From contig CANNCL010000001.1 in assembly GCA_947503155.1 (NCBI GenBank), positions 806,001-870,000 on the forward strand: a stretch of 64,000 nucleotides of DNA, given 5' to 3'. Positions 44,635 to 53,995 of this stretch are shown here, one piece after another. Position 1 is the stretch's first letter, and each line of letters opens with the position of its first letter. The notes below the pieces were generated by a model. It was not told the DNA's origin and ran no database searches. It saw only the letters and a list, made by a program, of their open reading frames with translations. The stretch comes from an uncultured Erythrobacter sp. (GTDB lineage Bacteria; Pseudomonadota; Alphaproteobacteria; Sphingomonadales; Sphingomonadaceae). Made by a program: the position numbers and the translations under genes.

Positions 44635-46512
44635 ATGAACGGGGACACCACCGAAATCAGCGCGGCAGAACGCGCAGGCGCCGAAAACGAAGGCACCGCA
44701 ATCGAAACCGAGGCAGCTGAGGCCGAGGGGCAAGAAGACGCGTCTGCGGCAAAGAAGCCGCGTTCACTCGCGCCGTTGCGTATGGTGTTCCGAGAAGCGG
44801 GCAAATACCCCGCTCAAATCGGTTTTGCGCTGTTGTCTTTGGTGGTGACTGCCGCTGCTACTTTGGCGATTCCGTGGCGGTTTAAGGTAATTATTGACGA
44901 TGCGTTTGGCGGGGCCGCTGGGCCTGCTGAAATCACCCAGGCGTTTCAATATCTTCTGATGATCGTGCTCGTCCTTGGCTTTGGGACCGCGGCGCGGTTT
45001 TATTTCGTGAGCTGGATTGGTGAACGGGTGGTCGCCGATATCCGGCTTCGGGTTCAGGAGAACCTGCTGCGGATGTCGCCAGGGTTTTATGAAAAGAACA
45101 GCCCTAAGGAAATTTCCAGCCGGATGACATCGGACACGGCGATCATCGAAACGGTGGTTGGGACAACGGTATCCGTTGCTTTGCGCAACACGTTGACGGG
45201 CATAGGCGGTATCGCCTTGCTGCTTTACATCGCGCCGACGCTGACATTGGGTTTGTTGATCGGGATTCCGATGGTGATCCTGCCGATTGTGTTTTTTGGG
45301 CGAAAGATCCGCGCCATCTCGCGCGACAGCCAAGACCGCGTGGCGGATGTCGGCGCCTATGTCAGCGAGGTGCTGTCCGCGATGAAAATCGTCCAGAGCT
45401 TTGGTCAGGAAACCCGCGAGGCGGGCCGGTTTAGCGATGTGGTGGAGCGCACGTTTGAAACCGCGCGCAAACGCATCATCTTACGCTCTGCGATGACGTC
45501 GATTGTTATTGTGCTGATTTTTGGCGGCATAACGATGGCGATGTGGCGCGGTGCATTGGCCGTTTCAGAAGGGGTGATTAGCGGCGGGACTATCGCGGCG
45601 TTTGTCCTGACCGGCGGCTTGGTCGCAGGGGCGATGGGTTCGCTAACCGAAGTGTATGGCGATTTGCTGCGCGGGGCGGGCGCGGCCAGCCGGCTGGCGG
45701 AATTGCTAGAGGCAAAACCGATTATTGCGGCGCCAGAGCGTCCTGAAAGCCTGCCCAATCCGCCGCGCGGCAGCCTGTCTTTCCGCAATATCACATTCCG
45801 TTATCCGGCGCGTCCCGAGACCCCCGCGCTGAGGGACTTTAACCTTGAGATTGAGCCGGGTGAGACGGTGGCCATTGTGGGGCCGTCGGGCGCGGGTAAA
45901 TCCACTTTGTTCCAACTTACCGAACGGTTCTATGACCCGCAGGTTGGTACGATCCGGCTTGACGGTGTGCCGCTGACCAAAGCCGATCCCGCCGATATTC
46001 GCGAACGTATGGCGCTTGTTCCCCAAGACGGCGTGCTATTCAGCGCCAATGCCCGCGACAATCTGCGTTACGGCAAATGGGACGCGAGTGATGAGGAAAT
46101 CTGGGACGCAGCACGCGCGGCGAATGCGGAAAAATTCCTGCGCGAATTGCCCAAAGGTCTGGACACTTATCTGGGTGAAGGCGGCGCGCAATTGTCGGGC
46201 GGCCAGCAACAGCGCGTGGCTATTGCTCGCGCCTTGCTGAGGGATGCGCCGATCCTGCTGCTGGATGAAGCAACCAGCGCGTTGGATGCCGAAAGCGAAC
46301 AATTGGTGCAGCAAGCGCTCGACGTTTTGATGAAGGAGCGGACCACTCTGGTTATTGCCCACCGTCTTGCCACAGTGCGGGCGGCGGACCGGATCATCGT
46401 TTTGGACAATGGCGAGATTGCAGAGCAGGGCACGCACGTAGAATTGAGCGCGGCGGGCGGGCTTTATGCGCGGCTGGCGTCGCTGCAATTTGCGGCCAAC
46501 GAAGCGGCCTAA
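44635..46512 (+). CDS. ABC exporter, fused membrane and ATPase domains (MsbA-like)
   Basis: 625 aa. An acidic N-terminal extension (about 45 residues) precedes six membrane helices (QIGFALLSLVVTAAATLAIP to VLIFGGITMAMWRGALA), then the nucleotide-binding domain from about residue 385. Walker A is GPSGAGKST near 416, the signature is LSGGQQQR and Walker B is ILLLDEATSALD. It is a homodimeric half-transporter; MsbA-type lipid export is possible, but drug or other lipid substrates are equally open. The M13 peptidase gene follows after about 134 bases. Confidence 0.93.
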   Translation: MNGDTTEISAAERAGAENEGTAIETEAAEAEGQEDASAAKKPRSLAPLRMVFREAGKYPAQIGFALLSLVVTAAATLAIPWRFKVIIDDAFGGAAGPAEITQAFQYLLMIVLVLGFGTAARFYFVSWIGERVVADIRLRVQENLLRMSPGFYEKNSPKEISSRMTSDTAIIETVVGTTVSVALRNTLTGIGGIALLLYIAPTLTLGLLIGIPMVILPIVFFGRKIRAISRDSQDRVADVGAYVSEVLSAMKIVQSFGQETREAGRFSDVVERTFETARKRIILRSAMTSIVIVLIFGGITMAMWRGALAVSEGVISGGTIAAFVLTGGLVAGAMGSLTEVYGDLLRGAGAASRLAELLEAKPIIAAPERPESLPNPPRGSLSFRNITFRYPARPETPALRDFNLEIEPGETVAIVGPSGAGKSTLFQLTERFYDPQVGTIRLDGVPLTKADPADIRERMALVPQDGVLFSANARDNLRYGKWDASDEEIWDAARAANAEKFLRELPKGLDTYLGEGGAQLSGGQQQRVAIARALLRDAPILLLDEATSALDAESEQLVQQALDVLMKERTTLVIAHRLATVRAADRIIVLDNGEIAEQGTHVELSAAGGLYARLASLQFAANEAA

Positions 46513-46646
46513 TTCGCAGGCGCCGCTCGGCGTGTTTAAGCGAAGTTTCGACCAAGCGCTGGTTCAGCGCGACCAGCGGCAACCTTGCGCCGCAGGACCG
46601 GCTAAGCCAACATCACGAGAGATTTCAAAACAACGGGGACACGCAC

Positions 46647-48854
46647 ATGATCCGCACCACAAAACTCCTGCTCGCCGGGACTGCCGCGCTTGCACTTTCC
46701 AGCGCCGCGATTGCAGGCGATGGCCATGGAACCGAACACGCCACCGACCACGGCATTCCGGGCGAGAATATCGAGCTGCTCGAAGCGCATGATGACCTTG
46801 AGGCGGAGCTGGAAACTGGCACGCCGACAATGGATTTTGGCACGTGGGGCGTGGGCACCAGCCTGATCGATAGCGATGTAAATCCGGGCGATGATTTCAA
46901 CGCCTATGTGAATGGCAAGTGGATTGCCGCGAACGAAATTCCGGCGGATCGCCAACGTTTCGGCGCATTCGACATGCTACGCGAGGGCGCGACGCAGGAC
47001 GTTCGGTCGCTGGTGGAAACATTGGTCGCCTCCGATCCCGCGCCGGGAACACAGGCGCGCCGGATCGTCGATGCTTACAACGCCTATCTTGATGTTGATG
47101 CGATTGACGCAAGCGGCCTTGCGCCAGCTCAGCCTTATCTCGCAGAGATTTACGGCGCGGCTGATTTAGAAGCACTGGCCCGATTGTTCGGCACACCCGG
47201 TTACCCTTCGCTTGTCAGCGCAGGCGTCACCATCGATGCCCGCAACCCAACCCAATATGCGGTCGGCATCGGGTTTGACGGAATGGGCCTACCTGACCGC
47301 GATTATTACCTCGTCGATTCAGAGAGCAATCTGGAAATTCGCGCGGCCTATTTGGAATATCTCGCCACCATCCTCGGTGCAGCGGGTTACAGCGACCCCG
47401 CGGGCGCAGCGGCGGCAGTATATGGGTTTGAGCGGCAAGTTGCTGAGTTGGAATGGGCGCGGCAGATTTTCCGCATTCCAACGCTGACTTACAATGAGCT
47501 GACCCCAGACGAATTGAACGCGATTGCGGGCGATTTCCCGATTGCGGCTGTCCTTGAATCGGCGCAGCTTAGCGGACAACCGCGCTTCCTTGCCGGTCAA
47601 TTGCCGCCGACACCGGAAGAAATCGAAGAAGCGGGACTGTCTCAGGAACAGATCGACATGATCGGCGGCGGTTTGCCGGCGATGATGGAATTGCTGACAG
47701 AAACGCCGCTGGCCACGATCAAAGCGTATATGGCGACCCGTTTCCTTTCCGGGAATGCGGCGGTTCTCTCCAGAGATCTGGATGAAGCCAATTTCGAGTT
47801 TTACGGCAAGACGATCAGTGGCCGCGAAGAACAGCAGGAACGCTGGAAACGCGCGATTGGCGCGGTTGAGGGTTCGATCGGCGAACAGCTCGGCGCGCTA
47901 TATGTGGAACAATATTTCCCGCCTGAAAGCAAAGCGCAGATGGATGAGCTGGTCGCGAATCTGACCCGGTCCATGAACCAAGCGCTGGATAACAACGAAT
48001 GGATGACGCCCGAAACCATTGCAGAAGCACGCGCGAAGCTGAACGGTTTTGTCCCGATGATTGGCTATCCGAGCGAGTTCAAAACCTATGATGGTCTTGA
48101 TATCTCCGCTGATGATCCGCTGGGTAATCGGATGGCGACGGTTCGCTGGGACGATGAAGATTCGCGTTCGCGCCTCGGCACGGATGTTGATCCGAGCGAG
48201 TGGGGAATGTTCCCGCAAACGGTGAACGCCTATTATTCGCCGCTCACCAATCGCATCGTCTTTCCTGCGGCGATCCTCCAACCGCCATTCTTTAACGGCG
48301 ATGCCGACCCGGCGGTTAATTACGGCGGTATTGGCGCGGTGATCGGGCATGAAATCGGGCACGGTTATGACGACCAAGGGTCGCAATTCGACGCGACCGG
48401 CACTCTGCGCAATTGGTGGCAGGACGGAGACCGCGAAGGCTTCGTTCAGTTCACCGATCAAATGGCAGGCTTCATCGAAGCATACTGCCCGGTTGAAAGC
48501 CCCGAAGGTCCGGTGTGCCTGCGCGGCGGACAATCGATGGGCGAAACGCTCGGCGATGTGGTCGGCCTGCAAATGGCATATCGCGCCTACCGCCTGTCAT
48601 TGAACGGCGAAGAGGCCCCTGTGATTGATGGCCTGTCCGGCGATCAGCGCTTCTTCCTCGGCTTTGCGCAAATCTGGCGCGGGATGGAGCGTGAGGCGAG
48701 CCTGCGCAACCGCGTGATGACCGCGAACCACCCTCCTGGCGAATTCCGCCTGAACAATGCCGTGCGGCATTTGGATGCATGGTACGAAGCGTTCGGCGTT
48801 AGCGAGGGCGACGCGCTGTATCTGCCGCCAGAGGAACGCGTGCGCATCTGGTAA
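46647..48854 (+). CDS. M13 family zinc metallopeptidase (PepO/neprilysin type)
   Basis: 735 aa. The signal peptide is LLLAGTAALALSSAAIAG. The zinc motif HEIGH is at residues 568-572 in VIGHEIGHGYDDQG, with the third ligand region GETLGDVVGLQMAYRAY downstream, and the substrate-binding VNAYYSPLTNRIVFPAAILQ and NHPPGEFRLNN blocks are intact. The last residues are RVRIW, as family members end in a tryptophan. It cleaves peptides in the periplasm or at the surface. A His-rich stretch lies after the signal peptide (GHGTEHATDHG), which may bind metal. Confidence 0.94.
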   Translation: MIRTTKLLLAGTAALALSSAAIAGDGHGTEHATDHGIPGENIELLEAHDDLEAELETGTPTMDFGTWGVGTSLIDSDVNPGDDFNAYVNGKWIAANEIPADRQRFGAFDMLREGATQDVRSLVETLVASDPAPGTQARRIVDAYNAYLDVDAIDASGLAPAQPYLAEIYGAADLEALARLFGTPGYPSLVSAGVTIDARNPTQYAVGIGFDGMGLPDRDYYLVDSESNLEIRAAYLEYLATILGAAGYSDPAGAAAAVYGFERQVAELEWARQIFRIPTLTYNELTPDELNAIAGDFPIAAVLESAQLSGQPRFLAGQLPPTPEEIEEAGLSQEQIDMIGGGLPAMMELLTETPLATIKAYMATRFLSGNAAVLSRDLDEANFEFYGKTISGREEQQERWKRAIGAVEGSIGEQLGALYVEQYFPPESKAQMDELVANLTRSMNQALDNNEWMTPETIAEARAKLNGFVPMIGYPSEFKTYDGLDISADDPLGNRMATVRWDDEDSRSRLGTDVDPSEWGMFPQTVNAYYSPLTNRIVFPAAILQPPFFNGDADPAVNYGGIGAVIGHEIGHGYDDQGSQFDATGTLRNWWQDGDREGFVQFTDQMAGFIEAYCPVESPEGPVCLRGGQSMGETLGDVVGLQMAYRAYRLSLNGEEAPVIDGLSGDQRFFLGFAQIWRGMEREASLRNRVMTANHPPGEFRLNNAVRHLDAWYEAFGVSEGDALYLPPEERVRIW

Positions 48855-48878
48855 GGATGATTGAGGATTATTGACATG

Positions 48879-48906
48879 AGCCCCGCATCCGGCTTGGAGC
48901 GGGGCT
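48879..48906 (+). promoter_or_regulatory. Hairpin abutting the uppP start codon
   Basis: AGCCCCGC (48879-48886) and GCGGGGCT (48899-48906) are perfectly complementary with a 12-base loop, and the ATG follows after one base. The only SD-like bases before uppP (GGGG) lie in the second arm, so a folded message would hide them. It could limit translation or act as an unusual weak terminator for the peptidase gene. Confidence 0.45.
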
Positions 48907-48907
48907 T

Positions 48908-49765
48908 ATGACTTTCCTCCAAATGCTCCTCATCGCGGTGGTCCAAGGGATTACCGAATTTCTACCGATATCTTCGTCGGGCCATCTCATCCTGATCTCT
49001 GTTTTCACAGGGTTCGAGGATCAAGGTCCGATGATCGATATTGCGGTGCATGTTGGCTCGCTGCTGGCGATCATTGTCTATTTCTTCAAAGACGTGATGG
49101 GCCTTGCGCGCGGCGGCTTTGCCAGCGTTGGGATCGGCGCAAACAACCCAGGCGCAAAGGCGGAACGTAAGCTGTTCTGGTGGATCGTGCTGGGCACGGT
49201 GCCCGCCGTTATCTTTGGATTTGCGATTAAGCTGGGGTTCCTCGATGCCTTCGTCCGAAGCCAATTTGGACTGGAGATCGGCACAGAGGGTTTGATGGAT
49301 GCGCTGCGCATCACCGATCTGATTGCGGTTAATCTGATTTTCTATGGCATCCTGCTCGGCCTCGCGGACTATTTCGGCAAAGAGGATAAAACCTTTGAGC
49401 AAATGACATGGCGCGACGGTTTGCTCGTCGGCATGGCTCAGGCGCTGGCGCTGATCCCTGGGACCAGCCGTTCGGGCGTTACGATGACAGCGGCGCGCCT
49501 CTTGGGTTATGGCCGGTTCGAAGCGGCGCGTTTCTCATTCCTGCTTTCGATACCTGCCGTGGCGGGCGCGGGGGTGCTGATTATCCCAGACCTGTTGGAA
49601 GCCGATAGCGCGCTGTTGGTTGAGGCGCTCATTACCGGCGTCATGACCTTTATCGCGGCGTTTGCAACGATGGCGTTCTTGATGAATTTCCTGAAGCGGG
49701 CATCGATGTTGGTGTTTGTTTTATACCGGATCGCGATGGGCTGCGCGCTGCTCTATTTCTTCTAA
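48908..49765 (+). CDS. uppP: Undecaprenyl-diphosphatase
   Basis: 285 aa, an integral membrane enzyme with about eight helices. It dephosphorylates undecaprenyl pyrophosphate so the lipid carrier can be reused in peptidoglycan and polysaccharide synthesis; it also confers bacitracin tolerance. The two active-site motifs are EFLPISSSGHLIL near residue 20 and PGTSRSGVTMTAAR near residue 190. The start is fixed by the canonical N-terminus MTFLQMLLIAVVQGITEF. A hairpin immediately upstream may influence its translation. Confidence 0.96.
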   Translation: MTFLQMLLIAVVQGITEFLPISSSGHLILISVFTGFEDQGPMIDIAVHVGSLLAIIVYFFKDVMGLARGGFASVGIGANNPGAKAERKLFWWIVLGTVPAVIFGFAIKLGFLDAFVRSQFGLEIGTEGLMDALRITDLIAVNLIFYGILLGLADYFGKEDKTFEQMTWRDGLLVGMAQALALIPGTSRSGVTMTAARLLGYGRFEAARFSFLLSIPAVAGAGVLIIPDLLEADSALLVEALITGVMTFIAAFATMAFLMNFLKRASMLVFVLYRIAMGCALLYFF

Positions 49766-49852
49766 ATCCGCACCTTTGCAATTCTTCGCGGAACCATCAT
49801 ACCGCGTCGGTCATTGGTGCATTATATACACTGAAGAAGGTTTTCGAGTTTC

Positions 49853-50110
49853 ATGGCATTGCTGCTGCTCATTGTAATCGGACTTAGCACGGGATGGTTT
49901 GCGTCGATCGTCGCGCGGACCGATGCGCCGCGCGACATTCTGAAACAGATGGGCGCGGGGTTGATCGCCAGCTTGGTCGCTGGGTTATTGCTCAATTCTG
50001 GAACGGTGATGGGCGGGCTTTCGCTGATCGCTCTTGGTGCAGCGATTGCGGCATCTATCGCGATTTTGGTGGCCTATCACGCCGTAACGCAGCCGAGCGG
50101 CGAAGGTTAG
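49853..50110 (+). CDS. Small membrane protein, GlsB/YeaQ-like
   Basis: 85 aa with three glycine-rich membrane helices (LLIVIGLSTGWFASIVA, MGAGLIASLVAGLLLNSG, LIALGAAIAASIAILVAYHA). The G-x3-G spacing and size are like the transglycosylase-associated GlsB/YeaQ proteins, whose role is unclear and linked to stress in some bacteria. The stop lies 3 bases from the stop of the convergent phenylalanine hydroxylase gene. Confidence 0.65.
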   Translation: MALLLLIVIGLSTGWFASIVARTDAPRDILKQMGAGLIASLVAGLLLNSGTVMGGLSLIALGAAIAASIAILVAYHAVTQPSGEG

Positions 50111-50113
50111 ACC

Positions 50114-51058
50114 CTAAACCGCCTCTGCCCCACTGCCGCGGCCGCCGCGCAAGTGATATTCTTGGCTGCCCCGGTCCACGACATTATCGACATCGATGAT
50201 TGCTGAATTCGCATAGGTGAAATTCGCCGCGAGGCTATTGTACAGCCGGTCAAAATCACGCTCCACCGTCTGGCGGAACAGGTCGTCGAAACTCTCAATC
50301 ACGAAATAGGTCGGTTGCAGATCGCTAATGACGTAATCGGTGCGCATCACGCGGTCGACATTGAGCATGATCCGGTTCGGGCTTTTGGCCTCAACTGCAA
50401 AGCGCGCCTCTGTCGGGCCGGACAGGATACCAGCACCGTAGGCGCGGATTCCCTCGGCCTCTTCGATCAAGCCAAACTCAACCGTGTACCAATAAAGCGC
50501 GCCCAGCGCCTTGAGCCGGTTATACCGCATGGCTTTCCATCCGGCGCGGCCATATTCCTGCATATAATCGGCATAGACCGGATCGGTCAGCATCGGCACA
50601 TGGCCAAAGACATCGTGAAACACGTCGGGTTCTTGGATGTAATCGAACGTTTCGCGTGTTCGGATGAAATTGCCCGCCGGGAAACGGCGATTGGCGAGAT
50701 GCCAAAAGAACACCCGATCCGGGATCAACATCGGCACGGGCACAACGGTCCATCCGGTCAGCTTGTCCAGCTCCTCAGACAGTGCACCAAATTCAGGGAT
50801 GCCGCCGCGCGATAGGTCAAGTTTGTCGAGCCCAGCAATAAAAGCGGTCGCCGCGCGTCCGGGTAACACGTCCATTTGCCGCGCAAAAAGGTCATTCCAA
50901 ACCGCATGATCCTCGCTCGAATATTGCGTCTGCGCAGGCTCCAACCAATCTGCGCCCAGATGCGCGGGTTTGGTCAGCGGTGCAGTGAACACACCTTCAT
51001 CCAGCTCGGGGAGCTTCGAATAATCGATCTCGGGATCAGCAAGTGTGGCCATAACCAT
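50114..51058 (-). CDS. phhA: Phenylalanine 4-monooxygenase
   Basis: 314 aa from ATG 51058; a second ATG two codons inside is also possible, and the longer open frame overlaps the ppk2 gene and does not resemble the family. It hydroxylates phenylalanine to tyrosine with iron and a tetrahydropterin. The iron ligands are His148 and His153 in FHDVFGHVP and Glu194 in YTVEFGL. It lacks the regulatory domain of animal enzymes, as is normal in bacteria. It is divergent from ppk2 over about 55 bases and convergent with the GlsB-like gene. Confidence 0.96.
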   Translation of the reverse strand: MVMATLADPEIDYSKLPELDEGVFTAPLTKPAHLGADWLEPAQTQYSSEDHAVWNDLFARQMDVLPGRAATAFIAGLDKLDLSRGGIPEFGALSEELDKLTGWTVVPVPMLIPDRVFFWHLANRRFPAGNFIRTRETFDYIQEPDVFHDVFGHVPMLTDPVYADYMQEYGRAGWKAMRYNRLKALGALYWYTVEFGLIEEAEGIRAYGAGILSGPTEARFAVEAKSPNRIMLNVDRVMRTDYVISDLQPTYFVIESFDDLFRQTVERDFDRLYNSLAANFTYANSAIIDVDNVVDRGSQEYHLRGGRGSGAEAV

Positions 51059-51113
51059 ATATTTGTGACTACCATCGCGGGGATACAAGGACAATTGAGA
51101 AGGAATGCGCAGT

Positions 51114-51902
51114 ATGTCGAAGGGTGGGGCCTTGAAGGGCAAAGAATATCGCAAGCTGCTCGATCCGATGACCGAAGAGCTGGTCGGGATGGCACGCTGG
51201 GCACGGATGACGGGCGCGCGGATCGTCGTTATTTTCGAAGGGCGCGATACGGCGGGCAAGGGCGGCGCAATCCGTGCGGTGCGTGACAAGCTGAACCCGC
51301 GCCAATGCCGTACGGTGGCCCTATCCAAGCCGAGCGAGGATGAACTGACCCAGTGGTATTTTCAGCGTTACATCGCGCATTTGCCCCATGCAGGCGAGAT
51401 CGTGCTGTTTGATCGCAGCTGGTATAACCGCGCCGGGGTAGAAAAGGTGATGGGTTATGCTGATGAGAATCAAGTTGAGCGGTTCCTTGAGCAGGTTCCA
51501 GTGTTTGAAAAACTGCTCGCTGATGACGGGATCATGGTGTTCAAATACTGGCTTACCACGGATCAGGAAAATCAGGAAGAGCGCCTGCGCGAACGGCTTG
51601 ATGACCCGCTGAAACGTTGGAAATTGTCGCCGGTCGATCTGGCGGCGCGCGAACAATATGACGCCTATACGGATGCGCGAGAGGCGATGCTGAGGGCAAC
51701 GCATTACGATCATGCGCCGTGGACTCTGGTGGATTTCAACGATCAAAAACGCGGGCGGCTGACGCTGATCCGGGATTTGCTCGACCGGTTGCCCGATACA
51801 CATGTGGAGCCTGCGCCGATTGAGTTTCCCAAGATGGCCGATGACCTGAAGGCGGAAAGCTATTCGGTCATGGAGCCGATTGAGGATTTTCCCATCGGTT
51901 AG
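51114..51902 (+). CDS. ppk2: Polyphosphate kinase 2
   Basis: 262 aa from the second ATG, with AAGGA nine bases upstream; the first ATG at 51105 would sit directly on that site. PPK2 moves phosphate between polyphosphate and nucleoside di- or monophosphates. Walker A is GRDTAGKGG, the lid region carries FQRYIAHLPHAGEIVLF, and Walker B is DRSWYNRAGVE. It is a single-domain protein; whether it prefers GDP, ADP or AMP cannot be told. It ends 9 bases from the stop of the convergent dehydratase gene. Confidence 0.94.
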   Translation: MSKGGALKGKEYRKLLDPMTEELVGMARWARMTGARIVVIFEGRDTAGKGGAIRAVRDKLNPRQCRTVALSKPSEDELTQWYFQRYIAHLPHAGEIVLFDRSWYNRAGVEKVMGYADENQVERFLEQVPVFEKLLADDGIMVFKYWLTTDQENQEERLRERLDDPLKRWKLSPVDLAAREQYDAYTDAREAMLRATHYDHAPWTLVDFNDQKRGRLTLIRDLLDRLPDTHVEPAPIEFPKMADDLKAESYSVMEPIEDFPIG

Positions 51903-51911
51903 GCCGCAAGG

Positions 51912-52772
51912 TTAGAGCGTCACCGAAGCTTTCGTCACTTGCCGGCCATCCTTGGCGAAGGCGCCTAGCTCGTAGCCCTCCTCGCTCTCGCGCATGGCGA
52001 GGTGCAATTCCTCGCCCGCAATCGCCGGAGACATTCCGCGAAATTCAAAATGGCGCGCCCGGTTCTCGCCCAGCTGCGACGCTGCCAGTTGCAGCAAAAG
52101 GCTAGCAGTCAGCGGACCGTGCACAACCAGCCCGCGATAGCGTTCCACATTCGAGGCATAGGGTGCATCGTAATGGATCCTGTGGGTGTTGAAGGTCAGC
52201 GCCGAATATCGCATCAGCAGGCGCGGATCGGGCGTGAGTTTGCGCACTGCACTCCATTCGGATGTGCCGAATGTGCTCTGAGACGTGTCCGCAGATGGTG
52301 CAGCCGGGCTAAGCGGTGCGTCCGGCGCAGCGGCATCGCGGTAAACCAGCGTTTGCGTTTCCCGCACTGAAACTGTGCCGCCTGCGCTTGTCTCATGTTC
52401 GACATTGACGAAGGCGAGTTTTCCGCTGCTGCCGTCCTTCTCTTTGATGGAGGCAATGCGGCTGGTGCGTTCAATCGCCGCGCCGATAGCGATCGGCGCA
52501 TGAAAGGTGATCGCGCTTGATGCCCACATGCGGCGCGGCATGGGGAATGGGGGCAGGAAACTGGCATCGCTGTCATCGCGGGCGGGATGTCCGTCTTCGC
52601 CCAACGCGGACGTTGGCGCTTTGGGTGTGCAGAGCGCAAAGTGAATGCCCTGCGGCATGATTGCGGGATCCGGGATAGGCAGATCAAACGTCGCGAGCCA
52701 CCGTGCGGCCAGCGCTTCGTCTAGCCGGTCGCTCGCACGTTGTTCGCGCCCGATCCATGCCTCAAAGCTCAC
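51912..52772 (-). CDS. FAS1-like/MaoC dehydratase family acyl-CoA hydratase
   Basis: 286 aa with two hot-dog halves: an N-terminal FAS1-like dehydratase part (MPRRMWASSAITFHAPIAIG) and a C-terminal MaoC-type part with FNTHRIHYDAPYA and YRGLVVHGPLTASLLL, where His and Asp of the hydratase site are expected. The layout is that of mesaconyl-C4-CoA hydratase-like and HTD2-type enzymes. It hydrates an enoyl-CoA in the cytoplasm. It overlaps the thiolase gene by 4 bases and is last in the minus-strand operon. Confidence 0.85.
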   Translation of the reverse strand: MSFEAWIGREQRASDRLDEALAARWLATFDLPIPDPAIMPQGIHFALCTPKAPTSALGEDGHPARDDSDASFLPPFPMPRRMWASSAITFHAPIAIGAAIERTSRIASIKEKDGSSGKLAFVNVEHETSAGGTVSVRETQTLVYRDAAAPDAPLSPAAPSADTSQSTFGTSEWSAVRKLTPDPRLLMRYSALTFNTHRIHYDAPYASNVERYRGLVVHGPLTASLLLQLAASQLGENRARHFEFRGMSPAIAGEELHLAMRESEEGYELGAFAKDGRQVTKASVTL

Positions 52773-53995
52773 GTCGCCCGCTCAAACACCGCCGCTATCC
52801 CCTGTCCGCCGCCGATGCACATTGTCTCCAACCCATAGCGAACATCTCGCCGGTGCATTTCTGCGGCCATATCGGCCAAGATACGCCCGCCCGTCGCGCC
52901 GATGGGATGGCCGAGCGAGATGCCCGAGCCGTTTACGTTGAGAATATCGCGGCGGCTGTCATCACCGCTCCAACCCCAGCCTTTCAGCACGGCCAGCACT
53001 TGCGGGGCGAATGCCTCGTTCAGTTCGACCATGCCGATATCGTCCCACGAATATCCGCGCCGTTCAAACAAGCGCTCTACCGCTGGCACAGGGCCGATAC
53101 CCATACGCGAAGGGTCGCAGCCCGCCGCTGCCCAGCCGCCAAACCACAGGCTTGGCTCCAGACCGAGTTCGTCGAGCTTGTCTTCGGCGACAACCAAACA
53201 CGCCGCCGCCGCGTCGTTTTGCTGGCTGGCATTGCCTGCGGTCACAATCGCATCGGGGTCGCGTTTCAAGTCGAGCGCGCGCAATTTCGCAAGGCTATCC
53301 GCCGACGCATCGGCGCGGAAACCTTCGTCGCGAGCAAATGTGATCGGATCACCCCGGCGCTGGGGCACATCAACCGGCACCAATTGCGCGTCAAATTTGC
53401 CCGCATCCCACGCCGCCGCCGCATTCTGGTGGCTGCGCACTGCGAACGCATCGGCATCCTCGCGGCTGATATCGTAATCCTTGGCAAGGTTCTCTGCTGT
53501 CTCGATCATGCCGGTGATCACACCGAAACGCTCAATCGGCTGGCTCATCAACCGTCCGCGTGACAACCGGTCATGCATGGTGATGTCGCCCATCCGCGCG
53601 CCGCCGCGCCCTTGCAAAGTATAATGTTCGACATTGGACATGCTTTCGCACCCGCCCGCGACGACCACATCTGCCATGCCGGTTTCGACCATCATCGCCG
53701 CATTGGCGACCGCCTGAAGCCCTGATCCGCAGCGCCTATCCAGCTGATAACCGGGCACCTCCAACGGCAACCCCGCCGCGAGCCAAGACCAGTGCCCGAT
53801 GGCCGGAGCCTCTGCATTGCCATATCCTTGCGAGAACACGACATCGTCGACGCGTTCTGGGTTGATCCCGCTGCGTTCGACCAGCGCTTTTAGGATGATC
53901 GCGCCAAGCTCGCCCGCGTTCAGGCTGGATAACCCGCCGAGGAATTTGCCTACGGGTGTGCGCAGAGGCGATACGATAGCTGCTCTTCTAGTCAT
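52769..53995 (-). CDS. Acetyl-CoA acetyltransferase-type thiolase
   Basis: 408 aa. The nucleophile is Cys89 in DRRCGSGLQAVAN, followed by GGCESMSN, the NASQQNDAAAA block, NEAFAPQVLAV, GHPIGATGGR and the second cysteine in MCIGGGQGIAAVF. All thiolase motifs are present. It probably releases acetyl-CoA (or propionyl-CoA) at the end of the pathway encoded by this operon. The ATG overlaps the stop of the CoA-transferase gene by one base. Confidence 0.95.
   Translation of the reverse strand: MTRRAAIVSPLRTPVGKFLGGLSSLNAGELGAIILKALVERSGINPERVDDVVFSQGYGNAEAPAIGHWSWLAAGLPLEVPGYQLDRRCGSGLQAVANAAMMVETGMADVVVAGGCESMSNVEHYTLQGRGGARMGDITMHDRLSRGRLMSQPIERFGVITGMIETAENLAKDYDISREDADAFAVRSHQNAAAAWDAGKFDAQLVPVDVPQRRGDPITFARDEGFRADASADSLAKLRALDLKRDPDAIVTAGNASQQNDAAAACLVVAEDKLDELGLEPSLWFGGWAAAGCDPSRMGIGPVPAVERLFERRGYSWDDIGMVELNEAFAPQVLAVLKGWGWSGDDSRRDILNVNGSGISLGHPIGATGGRILADMAAEMHRRDVRYGLETMCIGGGQGIAAVFERAT

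Noticed and set aside
51059-51328. Upstream extension of the phenylalanine hydroxylase frame
   Set aside because: It overlaps ppk2 and its product does not resemble any hydroxylase N-terminus; the start at 51058 fits the family.
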